A stretch of 27,643 bases of DNA from UMGS75 sp964507405 (GTDB taxonomy: Bacteria; Bacillota_I; Bacilli_A; ML615J-28; CAG-313), in the NCBI GenBank assembly GCA_964507405.1, contig CAZDPJ010000018.1:1-27643 (forward strand), in the 5' to 3' direction. The notes under the pieces are model-generated. The model had not been told where the DNA came from. It ran no database searches and saw only the letters and a list, made by a program, of their open reading frames with translations. Below are positions 5,510-14,368 of the stretch, in pieces. Both the position numbers and the translations under genes were made by a program. Every line of letters begins with the position of its first letter. Within the stretch, counting starts at the first letter, position 1.

Positions 5510-7305
5510 AAAAGCATAGTTCACTTGAATACATTAAGTTAATATATTCATTAGATAAACGCCTATACTTAGTTACTATTATTGATATTATTAGTAATTT
5601 GTTTTATTCAGTAATTCCGGTAGGTATTATTAATTACCTTGGTGGTATTTATCAAACCAATTCTACAAGTGAAGGATTTAAGTATGTTTTATTAATGTGT
5701 GGTGGTTATACATTATTACGTCTTATTATTTCTGGTGTTGGCTTATTTTGTTATAACGTTTTATCAGACAGAGCACTTAGAAGATTATCTAATGCTTTAT
5801 TACAACAATTATATAAAAAAATTGATGAGGTTGATTATGATACATATCAATCTAATGATTTTTTAAATAGTTATCAAAAAATTGTAAGTGATGGCCCTGA
5901 CAATATGATGAATTGTTTTTGGAATACTTTATCTTTTGTTTCTAATTTATTTTCATTAATTGGGGTTTCATCCATTCTTATTATTCTTAATCCTTTAACT
6001 ATTGTTTACGCAATCATAATTTCAATTATATCAACAGTTATCTCTTTTGTTGTTGCGAGAATTAATCATAAACTTAGTGATGCGAATATGCAACATGTTA
6101 GAGAAAGAGGATATATTAAAAGAATATTTTTCTTAAAAGATTCATCAATTGATGTTAAAACAAGTGGAATTACACCAATGTATTTAAAGAAAAATAATCA
6201 AATTGGTGATAAAATAATAAAAAATTTAGATAAATATATGATTAAAACTAGGGGACTAACTTCATTAGATCTTTTACTAACAAGTAGTATTTCGATTGTT
6301 ACTTTGTCTTTCGCGGCATACACTGCTATTAATCAAAATAATATGGTTCTACTTGCTTCTCTTATAACCGCAAGTAATACTTTTAGTAATCTATTAAGCA
6401 GCCTTACTTCTACATTTGGTATGTTAAAAGAAGCTCTTACATATAAAGAAGATTACTACCGAGTAATGGATGTACAATGTGAAATTGAAAATACCGGAAA
6501 AACTTATGAAGAAATGAGTGAATTTAAAGAAATTAAATTTAATAATGTTAGTTTTAATTATCCTAATAATGAGAAAAATAGTTTAACTAATATTAACTTA
6601 ACAATTCAAAAAAATCAAAAAATAGCTATAGTTGGTGAAAATGGAGCTGGTAAAACTACTTTTGTTAAATTATTACTTCGTCTATATGATACAAATAGTG
6701 GAGTAATTACATATAATGATATTAATTATCAAGATATTTTACCGAAATTTCTTCGTAGTAAGTTTGTTACTGTTTTTCAAAATTATCAGATTTTCGCAAC
6801 TTCAATTGGTGAAAATATCTTAATGAGAAAGCTCAAAACCAAAGAAGATGAGGAAATTGTATTTGATGCGCTTAAAAAAGTGGGATTATATGATAAAGTA
6901 AAAGAATTAGAAAATGGTATTTATACTAATTGTACGAAAGAATTTGATAAAAAAGGATTAGAATTATCTGGTGGTGAACGTCAAAAACTAGTTATTGCGC
7001 GGATCTTCGCAAGTCCAGCTGAGATTTTATTACTTGATGAACCCAATAGTGCCTTAGATCCACTTGCTGAAAAAAAGATATTTGATGAAATATTTAAATA
7101 TAGTGTAAATAAAACTTTAATTTTTATTTCTCACCGCTTTTCAACAACAATTAATGCTGATAAGATTTATTTATTTGATAATGGTGAAATTGTTGAAGAA
7201 GGTATGCATCATGAATTAATGGAAAAAGATGGGCATTATAAAAAAATGTTCTTAGTTCAAGCTGAGGAATATCGAAAGACAGGTGAAGAAAATGAAAAGT
7301 GTTAA
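5506..7305 (+). CDS. ABC exporter half-transporter (TMD-NBD), first of a pair
   Basis: 599 residues. An N-terminal membrane domain of about six spans (residues about 18-330) is fused to a nucleotide-binding domain. The NBD has Walker A GENGAGKTT (377-385), signature LSGGERQK (487-494), Walker B ILLLDEPNSALD with catalytic Glu 512, and H-loop ISHR. All ATPase residues are present. The TMD sequence is not close to the classic MsbA/LmrA type, and the substrate cannot be read from it. It overlaps the XRE gene by 4 nt and the second half-transporter by 14 nt, implying a heterodimer. Control by the upstream leader attenuator points to export of a ribosome-affecting compound, which is inference. Confidence 0.9.
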   Translation: MKKHSSLEYIKLIYSLDKRLYLVTIIDIISNLFYSVIPVGIINYLGGIYQTNSTSEGFKYVLLMCGGYTLLRLIISGVGLFCYNVLSDRALRRLSNALLQQLYKKIDEVDYDTYQSNDFLNSYQKIVSDGPDNMMNCFWNTLSFVSNLFSLIGVSSILIILNPLTIVYAIIISIISTVISFVVARINHKLSDANMQHVRERGYIKRIFFLKDSSIDVKTSGITPMYLKKNNQIGDKIIKNLDKYMIKTRGLTSLDLLLTSSISIVTLSFAAYTAINQNNMVLLASLITASNTFSNLLSSLTSTFGMLKEALTYKEDYYRVMDVQCEIENTGKTYEEMSEFKEIKFNNVSFNYPNNEKNSLTNINLTIQKNQKIAIVGENGAGKTTFVKLLLRLYDTNSGVITYNDINYQDILPKFLRSKFVTVFQNYQIFATSIGENILMRKLKTKEDEEIVFDALKKVGLYDKVKELENGIYTNCTKEFDKKGLELSGGERQKLVIARIFASPAEILLLDEPNSALDPLAEKKIFDEIFKYSVNKTLIFISHRFSTTINADKIYLFDNGEIVEEGMHHELMEKDGHYKKMFLVQAEEYRKTGEENEKC

Positions 7306-9076
7306 AGCAGCATTTAAACTTGTTAAGTATGTCTTTAAATATGTTCCATCATATGGTTTCTTTAAAATATTAAGTGTTTTACTTGTTGCTTTTAAGTCTT
7401 ATTTAGATCTATATATTATTGAACATATTGTTGAACTAATTGAAGTTGAACATGCATCATTTAGAGAGGCTTTAATGTTTATTGTTTTATCTTTATCACT
7501 TTCGGCTTTAATTCAAATTATTAATGGCTTTATTAATGGATATGTTCGCGCAAGATGTCGACATACATGGATTAAACGAATTCAATATGTTTTATTTAAT
7601 AAAACAAAAGACTTACATATTAGTTGTTTTGATGATGCGGAACAATATGATAGATTATCAAGAGCGATGAATCAAGATTTAAGATGTATAAATTGTTATG
7701 ATGCTTTATTTACTGTAATTCAAGCTTTCGCAAATGCAGTTGTCCTTGTTGGTTATATTGCAGTTACGTTACCTTTATTATTTGTTGTAAGTCTCCTAAC
7801 TTCAATTGTAAGTTTAATTGTTTATTATAATAATAATAAAAAATACCATGCCTTATATAAAAAAACAGAAATTGATAGACGTAAACAAGGATATGTCGGT
7901 AGAGGCTTTTATCTAGAAAAATACGCAATGGATATTAAAACGACAAATATCGCAAATATATTATTAGATAAACAACAAGAAGCATATGAGGTTATTGAGA
8001 CTAAAACAAAGGAAGTAGAGATGAAAACTCTACCATGGTTATTTGTTGAAGACTTTTTATATCAATCAGTTAATTGTTTTGTTGTCTATGTATATTTAAT
8101 GTATAATGTTTTCTTTAAAAATCTTTTATTTGCAAAGTTTGTTCCATTATCGGTTGCGGCTATCCAGTTTAATAGTCAGTTCTACCGATTATCTACTTCA
8201 TTAAATGTTTTAAATCGAGGTTTATTAGAAATTACTGACTTTATGTGGTTAATTAATTATGAAAGTGAAAACCAAGATGATTTAGAAGAAGTTACCTTTA
8301 ATCATAAAATTGAATTAAAAAATATATCTTTTAAATATCAAAATGAAGAAAATTTTTCTTTATCAAATATTAATATGAATATCTTAAAGGGAGAAAAAAT
8401 TGCCATTATTGGTTATAATGGTGCTGGTAAAACAACATTAACTAAATTAATGTTAAAACTATATAACCCTGATGATGGTGAATTATTAATTGATGATATT
8501 CCATATTTACAAGTAAAAGATAAATCAATTAATAAACAGTTTGTTACGGTCTTACAAAACTTCCAAATCTATTGTGCAAGTGTTGCTGAAAACATCTTGA
8601 TGAAAGAAGTTGAAACTGCCGAAGAAGAAAAATTAGTACTTGAAGCATTAAAAAAGGTTGGATTATATGATAAAATAAATTGTTTACCTGATGGTATTAA
8701 TACAATTCTTACAAAAGAATTTTCTAATAAAGGTTTAGAATTATCAGGTGGTGAACGTCAAAAAATAGCAATTGCGAGAGTATTTGTTTCAAATAGTCCA
8801 ATTGCTATATTAGATGAACCAACAAGTGCTTTAGATCCGCTTGCGGAAAAAGAAATCAATGATCAAATTTTAGATTTATGTGGCGAACAAAATAAAACTA
8901 TAATTCTTATTTCCCATCGTTTATCAACAATTGTTAATGTTGATTGTATTTACATGTTAAAAGAAGGAAAAATAATTGAACAAGGTAGCCATCATGAGTT
9001 AATGGCTAAAAAGGGTGCTTATTTTGAATTATTTGAAGCCCAAGCTAAATTATATAAAGAACAAAATGAACAGTAA
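7292..9076 (+). CDS. ABC exporter half-transporter (TMD-NBD), second of a pair
   Basis: About 594 residues with the same architecture as its upstream partner: membrane domain about 25-330, then NBD with Walker A GYNGAGKTT (374-382), signature LSGGERQK (484-491) and Walker B IAILDEPTSALD with catalytic Glu 509. Both subunits of the pair therefore look catalytically complete, unlike the degenerate/consensus pair later in the window. A GTG at 7283 gives a longer frame, but AGGTGA (7281-7286) overlaps it and is correctly spaced for the ATG at 7292, so the latter is chosen. The stop is followed at once by a terminator. The two subunits share NBD features such as LPDGI/LENGI and YDK before the signature, consistent with an old duplication. 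Confidence 0.9.
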   Translation: MKSVKAAFKLVKYVFKYVPSYGFFKILSVLLVAFKSYLDLYIIEHIVELIEVEHASFREALMFIVLSLSLSALIQIINGFINGYVRARCRHTWIKRIQYVLFNKTKDLHISCFDDAEQYDRLSRAMNQDLRCINCYDALFTVIQAFANAVVLVGYIAVTLPLLFVVSLLTSIVSLIVYYNNNKKYHALYKKTEIDRRKQGYVGRGFYLEKYAMDIKTTNIANILLDKQQEAYEVIETKTKEVEMKTLPWLFVEDFLYQSVNCFVVYVYLMYNVFFKNLLFAKFVPLSVAAIQFNSQFYRLSTSLNVLNRGLLEITDFMWLINYESENQDDLEEVTFNHKIELKNISFKYQNEENFSLSNINMNILKGEKIAIIGYNGAGKTTLTKLMLKLYNPDDGELLIDDIPYLQVKDKSINKQFVTVLQNFQIYCASVAENILMKEVETAEEEKLVLEALKKVGLYDKINCLPDGINTILTKEFSNKGLELSGGERQKIAIARVFVSNSPIAILDEPTSALDPLAEKEINDQILDLCGEQNKTIILISHRLSTIVNVDCIYMLKEGKIIEQGSHHELMAKKGAYFELFEAQAKLYKEQNEQ

Positions 9077-9077
9077 T

Positions 9078-9102
9078 AAAAAGGCTTTTATAGCCTTTTT
9101 TT
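9078..9102 (+). terminator. terminator of the XRE/ABC operon
   Basis: A 9-bp stem, AAAAAGGCT (9078-9086) with AGCCTTTTT (9092-9100), a 5-nt loop and a T-tract. Confidence 0.9.
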
Positions 9103-9132
9103 ATTAAATATAAAGTTTTTTATAAAAAACTA

Positions 9133-9141
9133 TGGTATAAT
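9133..9141 (+). promoter_or_regulatory. extended -10 promoter of the GH18 lipoprotein gene
   Basis: TGGTATAAT (9133-9141) is a perfect extended -10. The -35 region is only T-rich. A start near 9148 and GAGGAG (9157-9162) before the ATG give a leader of about 22 nt. Confidence 0.6.
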
Positions 9142-9169
9142 AATATCATATAAAACGAGGAGAATTAAA

Positions 9170-12100
9170 ATGAAGTTAAAGAAAATATTTATATCATTCT
9201 TTTTATTAATATTAATTTTTATGACGGGTTGTACTCCCAAACATAATCATGAATATAGTAGTGAGTGGGCTTATGATGAGGAATATCATTATCATCAAGC
9301 AATCTGTGAACATAATGATTTATTCACATCAAAAAGTATGCATACATGGGATAGTGGTAGCGTTATAAAAGAAGCAACTACTACTCAAACTGGTTTAAAA
9401 GAATTTAAATGTACTGTTTGTAATGCTACTAAAGAAGAAGTAATTGAAATGCTTGTTCATGTTCATGATATCGTTAATCATGAAGGAAAAGCAGCAACTT
9501 GTGTTGATGCTGGATATGAACCATATCAAACTTGTAAAAATTGTGATTATACAACATACAAACAAATAAAAGCCTTAGGCCATGATCTTGTTGAACATGA
9601 GGGGAAAGATGCAACTTGTTTAGAAGATGGCTTTTATCCATATGAAACATGCCAAAGATGTAATTATTCAAATTATGAAGTAATAAAAGCTTTAGGCCAT
9701 GATTTTGGAACAACTTATAAGTTTGATAAAACAAATCACTGGTTAACTTGCAAATGTGGAGCGAAGGATAAAGTAAATGCTCATACATGGGATAGTGGAA
9801 AAATCGTTAAAGAAGCAACGACCATAGAAGAAGGTAAAATAGTTTATAATTGTACGGTATGTGATGCGACTAAAGAAGGAAAAATAGATAAAATTAGTAC
9901 TGACCTTGTAATTTGTGGATATAACACGCAAAAAGCATTATCTAATATAGATGAAAATGAAGGTATTAGACTATTTAAAGCAAATGTTACCCCTTCGTCT
10001 TCCCTTTACTGGTTAAAAATAGCAATTAAATATGTAAATGGTAATTATGTTGTATCAGAAGTCGCAAAATATGGTAAAAGTTTGACTGCTGAATATGAAT
10101 ATGTGATTCTTGCTTATAATAACATAGCACTAGAAACTGCTAATTTTGAAGTAGGAGATATAATCTTATTTTCATCTAAAATTAATAATATAACAACAAA
10201 TGAAGTAAGTATTAGTTTTGTTAAAGCAACTGGAAACGAGAAGTTTGAAGTAAGTTATGAATTAGGTTACGAACAATTTAATACGAAAGATGATTTATAT
10301 GAAGCATATTTTACTGATTATTATAACTTTTTAATTGAATATACAAATGTTAATATGTCTTTATATAATATTGAAGATGTGTCTGATTTCCTAGTATTTT
10401 GTAAAACATGGGATGCAAATGGAAGAAATGAACTCGCTGGGGTTGGTAATGCTTTTGGAAGTTACTATTTAAAACCAACAGAAAGTGGAAATTTCGCTGA
10501 CCAACCTACTACTTGTTTTATTGGTTATTGTTATCAAAACAATATGTATTTAGATTTCCTTGAATTCTTAGAAGTATTTTTTGCTTATTGGCGTACTGAT
10601 GAAGGATATACTACCTCAACTAATCATGGTAATGATTTCTTCTATAGTAGTTGGGCGGCTTTTGTAGATACATGTAAATTCTTCTTTTTTACATCCGAAA
10701 CAATTACGGAAAAATATAAATGGTTTACAGAAACGAGGTCACCTCGCGTTCATTATGCATTAGACCATGTTCCTGGTGTTGGTGAAGTAAATTTAGAGTA
10801 TACTAGTACAATAAATTGTCCGATTGTTTTACCAGAACTTTCAAGAATGTACTATACATTCTTAGGTTGGTTTGATAGTGAAGGAAATAAAGTAACAACA
10901 GTTGCATCTAATATGACAGTATATGCTAAATTTAGTAGAAATAAACATACCGTTATATTTACAGACGGAACTAATAAAATAAAAGAAGTTGTTAATGAAG
11001 GATTAAGAATTAAGAACATTCCTACATTAGAAAGTAATAAAAATGAATTTATTGGTTGGATATTAGATGATTACACTACTTATGATTATTTAAATGGTGT
11101 AGTAGAAGATTTAACTTTTTATGCTTTATGGCAGAATTCATCATCTGAAATAGGTAAAATTAATGTTTGCTCTTTTAACTCACAAAGTGCAACTAGTTCT
11201 TATGAACAATATATGGGATTAAGGTTATATAAAGCAGGTATTACTCCTGGCTCATCACTTTACTGGCATAAGGTCGCAATAAAGTTAGTTAATTCAAAAT
11301 ATGTTGTTACTGATATTGTTTTAAGTGGTGATGCAATGCCTAGTGATTATGATTATATACTACTTGTATATAAAAATGATACATCAGGTAAATATCAAGA
11401 TTTATTAGATTTAAATATTGAAATTGGTAATACGGTTTTATTTAATCAAAATCTTAATTCTTTATCAAATGGTGAAGTAGATTTAACTGTAACTTTTACT
11501 AAAGATAGTCGTAATATTTATAGTTTAATACTTGTTGATAATGGTGCTGATCATCTCGAATATAATTGTTGGATGTATGAAAATGATAATATTACGTTAC
11601 CGGTTCCAACAAAAGCAGGTTATAATTTTGATGGTTGGTATTTAAATGAATCATTTAATGGAGATAGAGTTTCTACTATAACAGCTGCTTCAACAAATGT
11701 AACACTATATGCTAAATGGAGTGCAATTTCATTAGATAATGTTTTATCACTTGTTAGTGATGTTGTTACCTCAAATACTTGTGACATTCTTCCTTCAACA
11801 TTTAATGGTTCTAAGCTTACATGGACAAGCGAAGATACAAAATTATATGAAATAAAAGATGGAAAAGGTTATACTAATCGTTTATATCAAACTCATCAAA
11901 AACAAACTGTTAAAATAAGTGTTGAAATAAGTGATGGTAATTCTTCAATTACGAAAAGTAAAACAATAACAATTGATCCTGTTTTATTTGATGATATGAC
12001 AAATCCTAAAGCAACTTATTTCTCGGTTTCTTCAACATATCATTATAAACAAAATAATGAAAGATATAAAAAAGATAATACCTTATTTTCCGATAAATTT

Positions 12101-13129
12101 AAATCTAATATGGATATGATATATTATGCCTTCGCAATTCCTCAAAGTGATGGTACCTTAACTTTAGATACTTCTTATTTAAATGAAGTAAAAGAACTAA
12201 AGAATAGTGGTATTCGTGTTTTATTAGTAATTGATGGAGCTAACAAAACACCATTACAAGCGATGGTTCAAGCATGTAATAATGATTCTACAAGATCTAC
12301 TTTTGTTAATAATATTATTAGTTTAATAACAAAATATAATTTTGATGGTGTCGATATCGACTGGGAATTTCCTGGAACATCTGGGTTATCTGAGTTTACT
12401 ACAGAAATTGACCAAACTAATTTAAATAAATTATTAAGGGATTTAAGAACGGGTCTAGATAATATTCAAGATAAAAATGGTTCCCCTTATATTATTTCGG
12501 TTGCGATTCCTTCTACTAGTTGGGGCTCAGTACGATATGATTTTAAAGGTAATTCTATTTTAGGTGGTATTAACACATATTGTGATTATGTTAATATGAT
12601 GTCATATGATTTAAATAAAGCATCTAATGCTACTCATGTTTCTGGATGTTATTCATCAACTAATAGTAATGATTATAAATTTGGTTGTGTTTATGGTGTA
12701 AATCAATTTACTAGTTTAGGACTTGATAAAAATAAAATAATATTAGGTGCCGCCGCATATGGTAAAGCATATAATATTACGGGTACGGTCAATCAAAGTG
12801 CGAGTTATCCTGCATTAGGGGTAAGTGGAACTCTAACTTCAATTTCTGGTGTTATTGGTTCTTATTCAAGTGGTACAATTTATTATACGGGAGTTGCTTC
12901 ATTATTGAAAGATCCAAATTATGTAAAATACACTGAATATAATAATGGTAAAGTTGTAGGTTCATATTTATATAATAAAACTAATAATATCTTTATTACA
13001 TATGATTCTGAAGAAGGAATTAAAGAGAAATGCAATTATGCGAAAGCAAATGGACTTGGCATTATGGTCTGGGCATATGGAGAAGATGCAACTGATACTT
13101 TAATTAATACGATTTGTGATAATTTATAA
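9170..13129 (+). CDS. large GH18-family lipoprotein (chitinase / endo-beta-N-acetylglucosaminidase-like)
   Basis: 1319 residues. A lipoprotein signal peptide ends in the lipobox FMTG-C21. Residues about 24-240 hold Cys/His repeats: HTWDSG...CTVC-ATKE twice and HEGK-ATC...GY-PY-TC--C-Y...I-ALGH twice, a module common in gut Firmicutes surface proteins. Two copies of an unnamed domain of about 110 residues follow at about 243-352 and 661-780. InlB/Flg_new-type repeats are near 555-590, 600-655 and 790-850 (FLGWFDS, FIGWILD, FDGWYLN). A bacterial Ig-like segment spans about 853-938. The C-terminal GH18 domain (about 945-1319) contains DGVDIDWEFP (1059-1068), with catalytic Glu 1066. It should act outside the cell, anchored to the membrane, cutting chitin-type or N-glycan GlcNAc linkages. 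Which of these is the substrate cannot be told. Confidence 0.9.
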   Translation: MKLKKIFISFFLLILIFMTGCTPKHNHEYSSEWAYDEEYHYHQAICEHNDLFTSKSMHTWDSGSVIKEATTTQTGLKEFKCTVCNATKEEVIEMLVHVHDIVNHEGKAATCVDAGYEPYQTCKNCDYTTYKQIKALGHDLVEHEGKDATCLEDGFYPYETCQRCNYSNYEVIKALGHDFGTTYKFDKTNHWLTCKCGAKDKVNAHTWDSGKIVKEATTIEEGKIVYNCTVCDATKEGKIDKISTDLVICGYNTQKALSNIDENEGIRLFKANVTPSSSLYWLKIAIKYVNGNYVVSEVAKYGKSLTAEYEYVILAYNNIALETANFEVGDIILFSSKINNITTNEVSISFVKATGNEKFEVSYELGYEQFNTKDDLYEAYFTDYYNFLIEYTNVNMSLYNIEDVSDFLVFCKTWDANGRNELAGVGNAFGSYYLKPTESGNFADQPTTCFIGYCYQNNMYLDFLEFLEVFFAYWRTDEGYTTSTNHGNDFFYSSWAAFVDTCKFFFFTSETITEKYKWFTETRSPRVHYALDHVPGVGEVNLEYTSTINCPIVLPELSRMYYTFLGWFDSEGNKVTTVASNMTVYAKFSRNKHTVIFTDGTNKIKEVVNEGLRIKNIPTLESNKNEFIGWILDDYTTYDYLNGVVEDLTFYALWQNSSSEIGKINVCSFNSQSATSSYEQYMGLRLYKAGITPGSSLYWHKVAIKLVNSKYVVTDIVLSGDAMPSDYDYILLVYKNDTSGKYQDLLDLNIEIGNTVLFNQNLNSLSNGEVDLTVTFTKDSRNIYSLILVDNGADHLEYNCWMYENDNITLPVPTKAGYNFDGWYLNESFNGDRVSTITAASTNVTLYAKWSAISLDNVLSLVSDVVTSNTCDILPSTFNGSKLTWTSEDTKLYEIKDGKGYTNRLYQTHQKQTVKISVEISDGNSSITKSKTITIDPVLFDDMTNPKATYFSVSSTYHYKQNNERYKKDNTLFSDKFKSNMDMIYYAFAIPQSDGTLTLDTSYLNEVKELKNSGIRVLLVIDGANKTPLQAMVQACNNDSTRSTFVNNIISLITKYNFDGVDIDWEFPGTSGLSEFTTEIDQTNLNKLLRDLRTGLDNIQDKNGSPYIISVAIPSTSWGSVRYDFKGNSILGGINTYCDYVNMMSYDLNKASNATHVSGCYSSTNSNDYKFGCVYGVNQFTSLGLDKNKIILGAAAYGKAYNITGTVNQSASYPALGVSGTLTSISGVIGSYSSGTIYYTGVASLLKDPNYVKYTEYNNGKVVGSYLYNKTNNIFITYDSEEGIKEKCNYAKANGLGIMVWAYGEDATDTLINTICDNL

Positions 13130-13154
13130 AAAACGCATTATTATAATGCGTTTT
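13130..13154. terminator. shared terminator of two convergent genes
   Basis: A perfect 11-bp stem, AAAACGCATTA (13130-13140) with TAATGCGTTTT (13144-13154), a 3-nt loop, and T- or A-runs on both sides, so it can act in both directions. The loop is the stop codon of the minus-strand gene and the right arm encodes its last codons. Confidence 0.9.
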
Positions 13155-13662
13155 CTTTTTCAATATATGTTATCTTCATATTTATTAAAGATTCAAGACG
13201 TAGAATTTTAAATCGAAAGCTACCTCCCTCAACAAATAAAATGTCAACTGCTTCCCAAATAAAGACCCAAGCAAAAATATCAATATATTCAGTTATAATT
13301 TTACTTGTATTTAAACTATCACTAATAAACATTAAAGCAAGAGCGATTACCCCAATTGAAGAACAAATGATACCAAAAATATTTTTTCTTTTTTTGTTTC
13401 TAACTAAATCAACAAGCTTATTAGAATAATAACTTTTAATAGCTTGTGTATAAATTTCTTTTTCTTTATCGGTAACAAAAGAACAAGTAATATTTAAACA
13501 AAGCTTTTCTTTAGGATGAAATTGATTAGTACAGTTATCTAAAAATTCAGCTACTTCACTTGATATTACGGGTTTACTTTCCTTAGAATAAGGTGATAAA
13601 AAATTTGAGGTATCTGTAATAGTCATATTAATTACTTTAATATCTTGAAATTTCTTTTTCAT
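13141..13662 (-). CDS. small membrane protein of unknown function, cotranscribed with a TetR regulator
   Basis: 173 residues. A soluble N-terminal part (about 1-90) carries acidic and polar segments. A basic KNKKRK is followed by a first membrane span (about 94-115, IFGIICSSIGVIALALMFI) and a second (about 125-146). The C-terminal tail is short and charged. No family recognised. It starts 2 nt after the stop of the TetR-type gene, whose final codons contain its ribosome site (AGAGGA), so the two are translationally coupled and likely work together. The last codons lie in the shared terminator hairpin. A membrane partner or target of the regulator is one possibility; nothing in the sequence defines a function. 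Confidence 0.7.
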   Translation of the reverse strand: MKKKFQDIKVINMTITDTSNFLSPYSKESKPVISSEVAEFLDNCTNQFHPKEKLCLNITCSFVTDKEKEIYTQAIKSYYSNKLVDLVRNKKRKNIFGIICSSIGVIALALMFISDSLNTSKIITEYIDIFAWVFIWEAVDILFVEGGSFRFKILRLESLINMKITYIEKENAL

Positions 13663-13664
13663 CT

Positions 13665-14240
13665 TTATCCTCTAATACTATGCTTTTTATGAAATTCTTG
13701 GTACCATTTCTTAGCATAGTTATGTAAATCACTTATGTTAAATTCATTATAATCACGACAGTACTTTATGTATTCATAAAGCATACCATCAGTAAAAATA
13801 GTAATTTCAATAGATATATCTTTATTAGAATTTAAGTCTTGAGATTCATTATATCGTTCAATTAGCTTTTTCTTAAATAACTCATTAAGTCTAGCTATTG
13901 AAAAGAAGACTTCATTTGATGTACATAACATTTTAAATTTATGGTCATTTTCTTCGATAAATCCAAAAAAGGAATCTAAGAAATATTCAAAATTATTACT
14001 ATTTACTTTTTCCCATGTATTATAAAAAGTATCTATAATATCATTTTCATATTCTTCAGCAACACAGTAGATATCATCATAATGGGAATAGAAGGTAGAG
14101 CGGTTAATATTGGCTTTTTGTACTAGTTCAGTAACACTTATTTTTGAAAGTTCTTTCTTTTCAGCTAACATTTGAATAAAAGTTTCTTTTATTAATGATT
14201 TGGTTTTAAAAGAAGAACTATTTAGATTTTTTACTTTCAT
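13665..14240 (-). CDS. TetR/AcrR-family transcriptional regulator
   Basis: 191 residues. The N-terminal DNA-binding domain runs about 12-60: LIKETFIQMLAEKKELSKISVTELV then the HTH with ANINRSTFYSHYDD (about 43-56), including the hallmark TFY-H-Y. The C-terminal ligand domain is helical and of the TetR_C type, with no assignable ligand. Ribosome site AAGGAG precedes the ATG. It is divergent from the amidase/glycerol-phosphate operon, and its own promoter overlaps a good palindrome, so autoregulation and possibly control of the divergent operon are likely. It is the first gene of a two-gene operon with the small membrane protein. Confidence 0.88.
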   Translation of the reverse strand: MKVKNLNSSSFKTKSLIKETFIQMLAEKKELSKISVTELVQKANINRSTFYSHYDDIYCVAEEYENDIIDTFYNTWEKVNSNNFEYFLDSFFGFIEENDHKFKMLCTSNEVFFSIARLNELFKKKLIERYNESQDLNSNKDISIEITIFTDGMLYEYIKYCRDYNEFNISDLHNYAKKWYQEFHKKHSIRG

Positions 14241-14264
14241 TGTTTTTCTCCTTTATATAATAAT

Positions 14265-14302
14265 ATTATATATCAACAATGTATAAATGTCAACAGTGTT
14301 GA
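14265..14302 (-). promoter_or_regulatory. tetR promoter with overlapping operator palindrome
   Basis: On the minus strand TTGACA (14288-14293), a 17-bp spacer and TATAAT (14265-14270) form a consensus promoter. TCAACA-G-TGTTGA (14290-14302) is a perfect palindrome over the -35 box, and a third half-site, ATCAACA, lies at 14272-14278 within the spacer. This is the size and position expected for autorepression by the TetR-type protein. Confidence 0.75.
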
Positions 14303-14324
14303 TAAAGTTTTTTAATTAATATGC

Positions 14325-14352
14325 TTGACATTTAGAAGTTATCTAGTAAAAT
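14325..14352 (+). promoter_or_regulatory. promoter of the amidase / glycerol-3-phosphate dehydrogenase operon
   Basis: TTGACA (14325-14330), a 16-bp spacer and TAAAAT (14347-14352). The predicted start near 14359 leaves about 10 nt before the ATG, covered by the ribosome site AGGTGAT (14359-14365). The tetR palindrome lies 23 bp upstream of the -35 box. Confidence 0.75.
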
Positions 14353-14368
14353 AATATTAGGTGATATT

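Noticed and set aside
9170..9900. Repeat array considered as CRISPR
   Set aside because: Repeats are in frame, translate to a protein repeat with conserved Cys/His, and spacing is irregular.
9474..9931. Minus-strand frames opposite the GH18 lipoprotein
   Set aside because: They mirror the repeat codons of the sense gene and have no start signals.
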